The notes beneath the pieces are model-generated. The model ran no database searches, was not told the origin of the DNA, and saw nothing but the letters and a program-made list of their open reading frames with translations. A DNA stretch of 39,811 nt from Sphingomonadales bacterium (lineage in GTDB: Bacteria; Pseudomonadota; Alphaproteobacteria; Sphingomonadales; Sphingomonadaceae): the NCBI GenBank assembly GCA_027489295.1, contig JAIYAA010000310.1, positions 1-39,811 on the forward strand. The letters are read 5' to 3'. Both the position numbers and the translations under genes were made by a program. Shown here one piece after another: positions 31,441-39,224 of this stretch (positions within the stretch are counted from its first letter, which is position 1; each line of letters begins with the position of its first letter).

Positions 31441-32304
31441 TCAGTCGCCCGAAGCGGGCGGGGTGGTGGTGGCGGCATCGGTCGCAGCGGCGTCGATCGC
31501 CTTCTCGATCTGCTTGATCCGACCCTTCACGCCGACGCGCTCGTCGAGCTGCTGGGCGCGACGGAGCGCGTCGAGCGCCTTGCCGAAGATGCGTGGCTGA
31601 TCCTCTGCCGGAACCACCGCTTCCGTGCCGAGCGCGATCTCCATGCCGATCGCCTTGAACAGCTTGGCGCGGATCTGGTCGTGCATATCCGCGTCCGCCG
31701 TCAGGCTTTCGGTGGCGTGCAGGATGCCAAGGTCGAAGCGCTGGCCGGCGGCCTGCGCCTTGAGGGCGGCGATTGCGATCTCTTCGGCGAACAGCGCGGC
31801 GGTGGTGCGCTGGTAGCGCGCCGGCATGGGCAGATCGTGGCGGAGCATGTATTCGGCCAGGTCGATCGCGCCGCGGTACTCGCCGACGTCGATCAGCCAG
31901 ACCATGATGGTGGGGATCACGCCATCCGCACGGGCGTTGCCGGTTTCGCGCGCGGCATGCACGCGCGCCATGACCCAATCGCGATAGGCGGGCAGCATCT
32001 CGCGCTTGGCCTCGATCTTCTTCTCGATCGACTGAATGCCCTTCAGGCGGCGCATGTCGTGCACCAGGCGCAGGTGGATCTGGGCGTCGGGCCCGTCGCC
32101 GAGCGCGGGGTCGACCGTGCCGGGATCATCGACGGCCGCCAGCGCCGCGTGCTGCAGGGCATGCAGGCGCGCGGGGCTGGCCGATACGATTTCGAGCACG
32201 GGTTCCTGCCCGCCCTCTCCCTGGGGCGCGGCAACGATCGCGGTGGCGTGATCTGGCTTGGCCGCTTGGGCGAAGCGTTCACGATGCTGGCGAGCTGGGC
32301 TCAT
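31441..32304 (-). CDS. M: terminase small (endonuclease) subunit M
   Basis: 287 residues, P2 gpM family: PDAQIHLRLVHDMRRLKGIQ followed by SIEKKIEAKREMLPAYRDWV, then MVWLIDVGEYRGAIDLAEYM. In P2 the product works with gpP in cutting cos DNA. The start is 32304 (MSPARQHRERF). P2 M is about 247 residues, and the extra length is a C-terminal Thr/Ala tail. Confidence 0.94.
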   Translation of the reverse strand: MSPARQHRERFAQAAKPDHATAIVAAPQGEGGQEPVLEIVSASPARLHALQHAALAAVDDPGTVDPALGDGPDAQIHLRLVHDMRRLKGIQSIEKKIEAKREMLPAYRDWVMARVHAARETGNARADGVIPTIMVWLIDVGEYRGAIDLAEYMLRHDLPMPARYQRTTAALFAEEIAIAALKAQAAGQRFDLGILHATESLTADADMHDQIRAKLFKAIGMEIALGTEAVVPAEDQPRIFGKALDALRRAQQLDERVGVKGRIKQIEKAIDAAATDAATTTPPASGD

Positions 32305-32356
32305 GATGCGTTCCGGTGCTGGTTCGGGAAAGGGCGGGCAGGCTTGGCGCAGGTCC

Positions 32357-33415
32357 TCAGACCTTCGGGCCAAGCTGGATGTTCTCGATCAGCGCTGCCT
32401 TGCCGTATTCCTCGACCATGAAGGCGTCGTTCACCGACTCGTAGTTGGCGATCTGGTCGTAACCGGATTCCTCGACGATGTTCCGTCGCGCCGAGGCCAC
32501 CTGCCAGTAGTAGGACAGGTTGTTGAGGCTGGTGATCAGGATGGCATTGGCGGGGAAGTTCGGCACCTGCATGGTCGGCTTGCCGGCGAGCTGACGGCTC
32601 GACATGATGATGTCGCGCGCCACGACTTCCGTCGCCGTGCTGCCCGCCTCGCTGACGATCTTGAAATACTTCTCGTGAACCAGATCGCTGCCGGTAATGA
32701 CGACAAGATCGGTAGCGCCGCGGAACTGCTCGTGCAGAAGGTTGTGGATTGCGTCGAACACAAGCGCGTCAAGGCTGGTGTAATCGGCGGCGCCGGTTTC
32801 CGAGACGTAGATCTTGTTGTTGTCCAGCCCGCCATGCTTCAGGACCCGCACCGGAGCATAGGTGCGCATCTTGTGGAGCCACCCGTAGTTCACATCCTGC
32901 AGCAGCGGGTAGACGGTGCGGTCGGTCTGCGCCTTGGCATCAACACCGTTGAAGCCGATGGTGATGATGTCCTGCGCCTTCTGGACGAGAACCGCGTCTC
33001 GGCAGAGCTGCTGAAATTCCGGACGATGCGCCCAGGCGTCGAGCAGGGCATACGGCCACGCATAGTCGTAATCGGTCTTCTTGCAGAGATACTGGTCGAT
33101 CGGATCGCTGCCGAAGGGGCTGGTCGGACGGCGACGGGCACCGGCCTGCGAGAGGTCTGTGCGGCCCGCCAGCGAGCGGGTGACACCCACGCCGACGCGG
33201 TCACCGATCTGCGGCACCACAGGGATGACGTTGATGCGCGAGAGGAAATCGCTGGTCGTCTGCAACTTCGCCTGCAGGCGCTGCTCGATCGCCGGGGCTA
33301 CGGCGAACCGCTTGATCTCGGTCGAGCCGCTCGCGAAGAAATGGCCATCGAGGCCGTTCAGTTTGGCGACCTGGCCGAGATAGGCATTGAACAGGACGCG
33401 GGTCTGATTCTGCAT
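32357..33415 (-). CDS. N: major capsid protein N
   Basis: 352 residues, P2 gpN family (HK97 fold): N-terminal MQNQTRVLFNAYLGQVAKLN, KKTDYDYAWPYALLDAWAHR, and C-terminal YYWQVASARRNIVEESGYDQ. P2 N is 357 residues. It is processed by gpO in P2. No size variation suggests unusual capsids. Confidence 0.96.
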   Translation of the reverse strand: MQNQTRVLFNAYLGQVAKLNGLDGHFFASGSTEIKRFAVAPAIEQRLQAKLQTTSDFLSRINVIPVVPQIGDRVGVGVTRSLAGRTDLSQAGARRRPTSPFGSDPIDQYLCKKTDYDYAWPYALLDAWAHRPEFQQLCRDAVLVQKAQDIITIGFNGVDAKAQTDRTVYPLLQDVNYGWLHKMRTYAPVRVLKHGGLDNNKIYVSETGAADYTSLDALVFDAIHNLLHEQFRGATDLVVITGSDLVHEKYFKIVSEAGSTATEVVARDIIMSSRQLAGKPTMQVPNFPANAILITSLNNLSYYWQVASARRNIVEESGYDQIANYESVNDAFMVEEYGKAALIENIQLGPKV

Positions 33416-33460
33416 TGGGGTGCTCCGGGGTGCGAGGAGGGGGCGCGGGCGAGGTGGCGA

Positions 33461-34276
33461 TCAGCAGTCGGTGAGGTGCTGGCTGGCACCGCCGGTGGAC
33501 GGCGGGCGGCTGAACCCGGCGGGCGTCGTTTCAAGCTGCCCCTTCACGCTCGACAGCTCGGTGCGCAGTTCGCTGATCGCGTCGTGCGCCGGCTTCACCG
33601 CTGCGGCGACCGCATCGCCCATCGCCTTGGTGAAGGCGGCGAAGTCCATGTTGTCGTTCGCGGGTGCGGGCGAGGGGGCCGGCGGGGGCGGCGGCGGCGT
33701 GCCGGGCTCCTCGGTGGTGCGCTTGAACATGTCGGCGAGCTTGGCGAAGCCAGCAACGATCGCATCGGTCACGCTGGCCGAGCCTTCGAATTCGATCTCC
33801 ACCGCCTCGGCCGAGGCGCTGAACAGCGTGCCGGGCGCCGAGCGCGCAAACTGCAGCTTCTGAGTGCCGATGCTGGCGGGGGTGTCGGTGAAGGCCAGTC
33901 CGACGAGGCCGATCTTGCCGGTGCCGGCATAGTCGGGCGTCAGCTCGACGGAAGGGTAAGGCTTCTGTTCGGCGGCCGACAGCTTGACGAGCTGGTCGTT
34001 GCCCTCGACCTGCACATAGAGCGCGCGGCGGGTTTCATCCTTGCCGGCGATCTTGAAGGTATCGTCCTGCGCCTTGACCGCGACGACGTCGCCGTAACCG
34101 TTGAACGGCGGCTCCGGGCTGTAGCCGGCGAGGTGCTCGATATTGATGCGCGGCGAATAGGTGTCGCGGTTGAAGGTCTCGACCACCTGGTCGATCATCT
34201 CGTCCGTGATCGTGCGGCCGTCGCTGATCGTCTGACCGGCGACAAAAGCGCGGAAATACTTGGAGAGTTTGGCCAT
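33461..34276 (-). CDS. O: capsid scaffold/protease O
   Basis: 271 residues, P2 gpO family: FNRDTYSPRINIEHLAGYSP with the protease His, then PSVELTPDYAGTGKIGLVGL and AFTDTPASIG. A Pro-rich linker (EPGTPPPPPPAPSPAPAND) separates the protease part from the C-terminal helical scaffold. It starts at 34276, with about 90 nt of leader after the shared Ogr-type palindrome. It is the first gene of the head-lysis-R-S unit. Confidence 0.95.
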   Translation of the reverse strand: MAKLSKYFRAFVAGQTISDGRTITDEMIDQVVETFNRDTYSPRINIEHLAGYSPEPPFNGYGDVVAVKAQDDTFKIAGKDETRRALYVQVEGNDQLVKLSAAEQKPYPSVELTPDYAGTGKIGLVGLAFTDTPASIGTQKLQFARSAPGTLFSASAEAVEIEFEGSASVTDAIVAGFAKLADMFKRTTEEPGTPPPPPPAPSPAPANDNMDFAAFTKAMGDAVAAAVKPAHDAISELRTELSSVKGQLETTPAGFSRPPSTGGASQHLTDC

Positions 34277-34366
34277 GGCGATGCTGGTCCCTTGATGATC
34301 GCGGCAGTGCGGCGTTTGACCAGGCGAACAGGGACCGGATCCCGGCATCTTCTCAAGCGAGGCGAC

Positions 34367-34388
34367 TTGTAAAAGCGGGGTTTTACAA
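34367..34388. promoter_or_regulatory. Ogr-type site shared by divergent P and O units
   Basis: TTGTAAAA-GCGGGG-TTTTACAA, the same arms as the two other sites with a different centre. It lies between the divergent starts at 34276 and 34438, so one symmetric site could activate both directions. A TAGGTT at 34423-34428 is a possible -10 for P. Confidence 0.85.
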
Positions 34389-34437
34389 GGTCGGCCGCTG
34401 AGTGGCGGGGCGCGGGCGTGGCTAGGTTCGCGGCGCC

Positions 34438-36669
34438 ATGCATCCCGCCGACGAACCCCTGCCAGCCTCCACGATGCCCATCCCGGTGGATGCGCGTCGC
34501 AAGGCGCGCAGCCTGTACTGGCGCTTCTGGACGGTCACCCAGATCGCCGAGGAGCTGGCGCTATCGCGCGCGACGGTGGAATCGTGGAAGCAGCGCGATC
34601 GGTGGGACGATGCCCCCGCGCTCACCAAGATCGAGGACGCGATCGAGGCCCGCATCGTCGGGCTGATCGACAAGGACAAGAAGACCCCCGGCGACTTCAA
34701 GGAAATCGACCTGCTGATGCGGGCCGTGACCGCCGCCGCGCGCGTCCGCCGCTATGAGGCCCCCGGCGGCCACGAAGGCGACCTGAACGAGAAGGTCGGC
34801 AATCGCAACGCGGGCGAGAAGAAGAAGGCAAAGACCAACCATTTCACCCGCGAGCAGGTGGAGGAGCTGGAGCGCATCTTCCACGAAGAGCTGTTCGGCT
34901 ATCAGCAGGATTGGTGGGACGCGCGCGACCAGCGCACCCGCATGATCCTGAAATCCCGCCAGATCGGCGCGACCTGGTATTTCGCGCGGGAGGCGCTGCT
35001 CGACGCGCTGCGCGGGCGCGGCAACATGATCTTCCTCAGCGCCTCGAAGAGCCAGGCGCATATTTTCCGCAACTACATCATCCAGTTCGCCGCGCGCGTG
35101 GGCGTGAAGCTGCAGGGCGACCCGATCGTGCTCAGCGCCGAGACGCTGCCCGAGGGCGAGGATCTGCCGCAGTTGATCTTCCTGGGCACCAACGCCCGCA
35201 CCGCCCAGGGCTATCACGGCAATTTCTATTTCGACGAGTTCTTCTGGACCTATGGCTTCGAGGAACTGAACAAGGTCGCCAGCGGCATGGCGATGCACAA
35301 GAAGTGGCGGAAAACCTACTTCTCCACGCCGTCGACCGTCGCGCACCAGGCCCACCCCTATTGGACCGGCGAGCGCCGCAACCGGCGGGTGAAGAAGGAG
35401 AACCGGATCTCGATCAATACCGGCCATGCGCGGCTGAAGGCCGGCGTGGTGTGCGAGGACAATATCTGGCGCCAGATCGTGACGATCGAGGACGCGGAGG
35501 CGCGCGGCTGCGACCTGTTCGACCTCGACGAGCTGCGCATCGAATATGCGCCCGACGAATTCGCGAACCTGCTGATGTGCCAGTTCGTCGACGACAGCCT
35601 CTCGGCGTTCAAGTTCAACGAGCTGCAGAAGGCGACCGTGGACGCCGATGTCGACTGGACCGACATCAACCTGCTGGCGGCGCGGCCTGCCGGCAATCGC
35701 GCGGTGTGGGCCGGCTATGATCCGCAGGAGAGCGAGAACGGCGACAATGCCGCGCTGGTGATCGCGCTCCCGCCCGAGGGGCCGGCGGGCAAGTTCCGGC
35801 TGCTGGAGAAATATCAGCTGCGCGGGCAGGATTTCCAGGCGCAGGCCGAATTCATCCTGGCCAGGCTGGCCCGGTACAACTGCACCTATCTGGGCATCGA
35901 CGCCATGGGCGTCGGCGCCGCGGTCTATCAGCTACTGCGCGACAAGGTGCGCGGCTGCACCAAGATCGAATATTCGCTCGAGACGAAATCGGCGATGGTG
36001 ATGAAGGCGCAGCACAGCTTCGCGCGCGGGCGCATCGAGTTCGATGCCGGGTGGATCGACGTGCAGTCGTCGTTCCTCTCGATCAAGAAGGCGCTGACCG
36101 GCTCCGGCCGCGCGCTCACCTTCAAGACCAGCCGCGGCGACGAAGACATCGGCCACGGCGATCTGGCCTGGGCGGTGATGCACATCCTGATCAACGAACC
36201 TCTGGACGGCAGCGCGCGGCCGAAGACGCGCATGGAGATTGTCGATGGCGAAGCGGAACCGGACGCGGGCGATGTCCCGGCAGGAAGCGGGAGCGGCCTC
36301 GTCTGGGGCGTTGGTGCCGGCGAGCGACGAGGCGGCGGCGCCGAGCCGCTCGGGTGGCCTGGCATTCAGCTTCGGCGATCCGGAGCCGGTGCTCAATCGG
36401 CGCGAGCTGCTCGACATGGCGGAGTGCTGGCACAATGGCCGGTGGTACGAGCCGCCGATGCCGCTCGACGGCCTGGCGCGCGCGTTCCGCGTCTCGCCGC
36501 ACCACAGCAGCGCCATCATGCTCAAGCGCAACCTGCTCGTCGCGTCGTTCGAGCCGTCGCCGCTGCTCGGCACCGCGGCGTTCGAAGCGATGGCGCAGGA
36601 CTTCCTCGTCTTCGGCAACGGCTATCTGGAGGAACGTCGCAACCTGCTGGGCGGCGTGCTGCGCTATGA
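34438..36669 (+). CDS. P: terminase large (ATPase) subunit P with C-terminal run-on
   Basis: 743 residues in frame. N-terminal HTH (VTQIAEELALSRATVESWKQ). The Walker A-like KSRQIGAT lies at 172-179, Walker B FYFDE at 263-267, and nuclease-type acids are Asp428 (GYDPQESENGDN), Asp488 (GIDAMGVG) and Asp575 (GHGDLAW). It packages DNA into the P2-type head. Family members end at about residue 600 (MEIV, near 36240). Here the frame stays open for a further 140 residues inside the portal gene, Arg/Ala/Gly-rich and probably without function. The start lies about 60 nt from the palindrome centre without a clear Shine-Dalgarno. Confidence 0.93.
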   Translation: MHPADEPLPASTMPIPVDARRKARSLYWRFWTVTQIAEELALSRATVESWKQRDRWDDAPALTKIEDAIEARIVGLIDKDKKTPGDFKEIDLLMRAVTAAARVRRYEAPGGHEGDLNEKVGNRNAGEKKKAKTNHFTREQVEELERIFHEELFGYQQDWWDARDQRTRMILKSRQIGATWYFAREALLDALRGRGNMIFLSASKSQAHIFRNYIIQFAARVGVKLQGDPIVLSAETLPEGEDLPQLIFLGTNARTAQGYHGNFYFDEFFWTYGFEELNKVASGMAMHKKWRKTYFSTPSTVAHQAHPYWTGERRNRRVKKENRISINTGHARLKAGVVCEDNIWRQIVTIEDAEARGCDLFDLDELRIEYAPDEFANLLMCQFVDDSLSAFKFNELQKATVDADVDWTDINLLAARPAGNRAVWAGYDPQESENGDNAALVIALPPEGPAGKFRLLEKYQLRGQDFQAQAEFILARLARYNCTYLGIDAMGVGAAVYQLLRDKVRGCTKIEYSLETKSAMVMKAQHSFARGRIEFDAGWIDVQSSFLSIKKALTGSGRALTFKTSRGDEDIGHGDLAWAVMHILINEPLDGSARPKTRMEIVDGEAEPDAGDVPAGSGSGLVWGVGAGERRGGGAEPLGWPGIQLRRSGAGAQSARAARHGGVLAQWPVVRAADAARRPGARVPRLAAPQQRHHAQAQPARRVVRAVAAARHRGVRSDGAGLPRLRQRLSGGTSQPAGRRAAL

Positions 36670-37324
36670 CCATGCCATCGCCAAATACACCCGGCGCGGG
36701 GTGGAGGAGGGGCGCTTCTTCTACGTGCCCGGCGACCGCGACGAGACCGAGTTCGTGCCGGGCAGCGTGGTGCAGGTGCGCCAGCCGGACGTGAACCAGG
36801 AGATCTATGGCGTGCCCGAATATCTCAGCGCGCTGCAGTCGGCGCTGCTGAACGAGGCGGCCACGCTGTTCCGCCGCCGCTATTATCTGAACGGCAGCCA
36901 TGCCGGTTACATCCTCTACGCCACCGGCGAGATCGACCAGAACGACACCGAAGCGCTGAAGGGCGCGCTCAAGGCGTCGCGCGGGCCCGGCAATTTCCGC
37001 AACCTGTTCGTGCACGCGCCGAACGGGAAGGAGGGGAGCCTCAAGATCCTGCCGATCGCGGAAGTGGGCGCGAAGGACGAGTTTCTCGGCATCAAGAACG
37101 CGACACGCGACGACGTGCTCGCCGCGCACCGCACCCCGCCGCAGGTGCTGGGGATCGTGCCGGCGCAGGGCTCCAGCGGCTTCGGCAATCCGCTCCAGGC
37201 CGTCGACATGTTCTTCGATCTGGAGATCGCCCCCCTGCAGGTGCGCCTGCTGCAGATCAACGAGCTGACGGGGCGCGAGGTGATCCGGTTCCGCGAGCGC
37301 AAGCCGATGGCATCGGCCGCCTGA
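36245..37324 (+). CDS. Q: portal protein Q
   Basis: 359 residues, P2 gpQ family: FGDPEPVLNRRELLDMAECW, YYEPPMPLDGLA-like segment (here WYEPPMPLDGLARAF), HHSSAIMLKRNLL, and C-terminal IVPAQGSSGFGNPLQAVDMF. It forms the dodecameric portal. I chose ATG 36245 with GGAG 7 nt before it. TTG 36239 is in frame. It overlaps the terminase frame by 425 nt. Confidence 0.95.
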   Translation: MAKRNRTRAMSRQEAGAASSGALVPASDEAAAPSRSGGLAFSFGDPEPVLNRRELLDMAECWHNGRWYEPPMPLDGLARAFRVSPHHSSAIMLKRNLLVASFEPSPLLGTAAFEAMAQDFLVFGNGYLEERRNLLGGVLRYDHAIAKYTRRGVEEGRFFYVPGDRDETEFVPGSVVQVRQPDVNQEIYGVPEYLSALQSALLNEAATLFRRRYYLNGSHAGYILYATGEIDQNDTEALKGALKASRGPGNFRNLFVHAPNGKEGSLKILPIAEVGAKDEFLGIKNATRDDVLAAHRTPPQVLGIVPAQGSSGFGNPLQAVDMFFDLEIAPLQVRLLQINELTGREVIRFRERKPMASAA

Positions 37325-37472
37325 TTTCGCGCAGGCGCTGCGTCGGCGCTTTCCTACAGATTCGGTGGCGTGCCACCGTCGAGCCCCCGAGATCCCGCCG
37401 GCCTGGTCGTGGCCGGCGGATACACCCGTGCCGCCGATCGGCGGTGCCAACCCCAGAGAGGCAAAGCCCCAG
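37325..37472 (+). other. 148-bp gap with GC palindromes between portal and dam
   Basis: Contains stem GCCGGCC-N7-GGCCGGC (near 37399-37419) and the palindrome CCGCCGATCGGCGG (near 37433-37446). No T-runs. They may limit read-through from the late unit or be processing sites. A cos site here cannot be excluded. Confidence 0.4.
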
Positions 37473-38276
37473 ATGTTGAGTGCCGTTACCCCCGTGTCTC
37501 CCGCCGCCGGCTATATCGGTGGCAAGCGCAACCTTGCGAGCCGGATCGTCCGCATCATCGAGCAGGTCGCCCACCAGCTCTATGCCGAGCCCTTTGTCGG
37601 CATGGGCGGGATCTTCCTGCGCCGCCGGATGCGCCCGAAGGCAGAGGTGATCAACGATGTGAGCGGCGACGTCGCGACCTTCTTCCGCGTGCTGCAGGAG
37701 CACTATCCGTACCTGCTCGACATGCTGCGCTTCCGGGTGGCGAGCCGGGCGGAATTCGAACGGCTGAAGGCGTTGCCGAGCGAGCGCCTGACGGACCTGC
37801 AGCGTGCTGCCCGGTTCCTCTATCTGCAGCGCTTGGCCTTCGGCGGAAAGGTGAAGGGGCGCATGTTCGGGGTAGACACTACACAGGGCGCTCGGTTCAA
37901 CGTCACCAAGTTGGAGCCGCTCCTCGCCGAGATCCATGATCGCCTCGCCGGGGTGGTGATCGAGCAGCTGAACTATGCTGCCTTCATCGACCGCTATGAT
38001 CGGCCTGGCGCGCTCTTCTACCTCGATCCGCCCTATTGGGGCTGCGAGACCGACTATGGCCAGGACGTGTTCGGCCGCGACGACTTCGAGCGGCTTGCCG
38101 CCCAGCTCGCCGGCATCAAGGGCAAGTGCCTGCTGTCGCTGAACGATACTCCCGGGGTCCGAGAGGTCTTCGGGGGGTTCGCCATGGTCGAGGTCGACAC
38201 GACGTACACTCTGGCGAAGGGGGCCGCTTCCAAGGCCGGCGAACTGCTGATCAGCAACTTCCCTCTGCCCACCTGA
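37473..38276 (+). CDS. D12-class adenine DNA methyltransferase (Dam-like)
   Basis: 267 residues. AdoMet motif YIGGKRNLA (14-22), FVGMGG (41-46), NDVSGDV (61-67) and the catalytic DPPYWG (185-190), the order seen in Dam/D12 N6-adenine methyltransferases. With the cytosine and MT-A70 enzymes it makes three DNA methyltransferases in one phage. It lies after the portal gene, so it is probably made late, before packaging. I start at 37473 (MLSAVTPVSPAAGYI), since longer forms would add unrelated sequence. Confidence 0.93.
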   Translation: MLSAVTPVSPAAGYIGGKRNLASRIVRIIEQVAHQLYAEPFVGMGGIFLRRRMRPKAEVINDVSGDVATFFRVLQEHYPYLLDMLRFRVASRAEFERLKALPSERLTDLQRAARFLYLQRLAFGGKVKGRMFGVDTTQGARFNVTKLEPLLAEIHDRLAGVVIEQLNYAAFIDRYDRPGALFYLDPPYWGCETDYGQDVFGRDDFERLAAQLAGIKGKCLLSLNDTPGVREVFGGFAMVEVDTTYTLAKGAASKAGELLISNFPLPT

Positions 38277-38304
38277 CCACCACCCCGACCGAGGGGAGAG
38301 ACAC

Positions 38305-38335
38305 GAGCCCGGGTGCACCGCATCCGGGCTCTTTT
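38305..38335 (+). terminator. Rho-independent terminator after dam
   Basis: GAGCCCGG-N11-CCGGGCTC (38305-38331), then TTTT. It closes the P-Q-dam unit before the opposing gene at 38340-38642. Confidence 0.85.
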
Positions 38336-38339
38336 CGTA

Positions 38340-38642
38340 TCAGCTGCGCAAACCGCGGATCAGCCTTTCCCATTGCTCCTCCGAGTTCGGGAAACGGTTT
38401 GGGGCGGTTGGATCTTGCGCACATGGCCGAGCCTTCGCGCTGGCCGGCCGACCGCCGCACTGCAGGCAATAGAGATGATCGCGCAGCATATGCAGCGACG
38501 TCGACCAGCGGTGGCAGCGATACCACCGCTCCAGGCGTCGTGCGTCGATGACGGCGCTGTGCCCGCAGCCACACTGCACCAGCACGTTGAACCCGCGCCG
38601 GGTGATGTCGCCAAGCGTCTCATAGCGATGGTTCGCGCTCAC
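38340..38642 (-). CDS. zinc-knuckle protein, candidate SOS-regulated gene
   Basis: 100 residues from GTG 38642. CGCGHSAVIDARRLERWYRC and later CLQCGGRPASAKARP form two Cys pairs, a small zinc-ribbon type seen in many sphingomonad proteins of unknown role. It may bind nucleic acid. Its start is 29 nt from a LexA box that lies between it and the divergent gene at 38698, so it may be induced by DNA damage. It converges with the dam unit. Confidence 0.75.
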   Translation of the reverse strand: MSANHRYETLGDITRRGFNVLVQCGCGHSAVIDARRLERWYRCHRWSTSLHMLRDHLYCLQCGGRPASAKARPCAQDPTAPNRFPNSEEQWERLIRGLRS

Positions 38643-38671
38643 GGCTTTGCCCCGGCGGCGGCTTGCGAATA

Positions 38672-38686
38672 GAACATAACTAGAAC
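38672..38686 (+). promoter_or_regulatory. candidate LexA box between divergent right-end genes
   Basis: GAACATAACTAGAAC, the reverse form of GTTC-N7-GTTC, embedded in two direct copies of TAGAACA 11 bp apart (38670 and 38681). It lies 11 nt before ATG 38698 and 29 nt before GTG 38642, so LexA bound here could repress either gene or both. Confidence 0.7.
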
Positions 38687-38697
38687 ACTATTAGGCC

Positions 38698-38934
38698 ATG
38701 CGTTCACGAGTCGACAACCCGCACGATCATTCCGCCGGCCGCTGCCGGATTTGCACCGCGAACGATCGCGAGGCGCTGATTGAGGATCTGGCGCGAGCGC
38801 TATGGGACAGCAGGCGCAGCGGCACGCTCGACGACGTCCCGCTCGACCAGGCCGCGGAGCATTGGCAACACGTGTTTCACGAGTTCGCGAGCAGCGCGAT
38901 AGACCTGCTCACCTCCCAGGAACCTCCGCTTTGA
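38698..38934 (+). CDS. 78-residue right-end protein under a LexA box, antirepressor candidate
   Basis: MRSRVDNPHDHSAGRCRICT, then a helical body with EALIEDLARALWDSRRSGTL and EHWQHVFHEFASSAIDLL. No family is recognised. Codon use is normal for this phage. Its position near the right end, next to a LexA box, is that of tum in coliphage 186, which encodes an SOS-induced antirepressor. No similarity to Tum is claimed. Because the phage repressor seems uncleavable, such a function would be needed for induction. The start ATG has no clear ribosome site. Confidence 0.7.
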   Translation: MRSRVDNPHDHSAGRCRICTANDREALIEDLARALWDSRRSGTLDDVPLDQAAEHWQHVFHEFASSAIDLLTSQEPPL

Positions 38935-38935
38935 T

Positions 38936-39000
38936 GTAACAATATTACGCGCAACAATCTTACGCAGCGTGTAATAAAGTTTCATGTAACATTGTTACGT
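38936..39000. repeat. array of 15-bp-spaced GTAACA-N-TGTTAC-like repeats
   Basis: 13-bp near-palindromes: GTAACAATATTAC (38936), GCAACAATCTTAC (38951), a weaker GTAATAAAGTTTC (38971) and GTAACATTGTTAC (38986). Spacings are 15, 20 and 15 bp. The last copy is a perfect palindrome around its central base. They may be iterons for the primase-helicase or a regulator. Confidence 0.72.
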
Positions 39001-39075
39001 CAGTGCGTCATTCTTGTTCGCGACCCAAAAAGAGCGCTTTTCCCCCCACCTCGCCCGCCCCCTTTTCGTGTCCCT

Positions 39076-39165
39076 TTTGATGCAGTAGATCGCCCCTGGG
39101 GCCTCCCCAGAGGGGAAAGGCCATTCGCGTGATGCGATTTGATGCAGCTAGGGCGCCCCAGGGGC
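39076..39165. repeat. duplicated TTTGATGCAG + GCCCCWGGGGC module, cos candidate
   Basis: TTTGATGCAG (39076-39085) followed by GCCCCTGGGGC (39092-39102), and again TTTGATGCAG (39138-39147) followed by GCCCCAGGGGC (39155-39165). The direct repeats are 62 bp apart. Repeats beside a GC dyad fit terminase binding and nicking sites. This is positional inference. Confidence 0.5.
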
Positions 39166-39224
39166 ATCGCTGCTCGCACAGCCAAAACTACTTTGTCGAC
39201 GCTGTCCCTACCCTACGGGGGGCG

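Noticed and set aside
32258..34372. 704-codon plus-strand frame opposite capsid and scaffold genes
   Set aside because: It crosses three well-supported minus-strand genes and has no domain.
38936..39000. CRISPR-like reading of the right-end repeats
   Set aside because: Units are 13 bp at 15-20 bp spacing without spacers, so they are protein-binding repeats rather than a CRISPR array.
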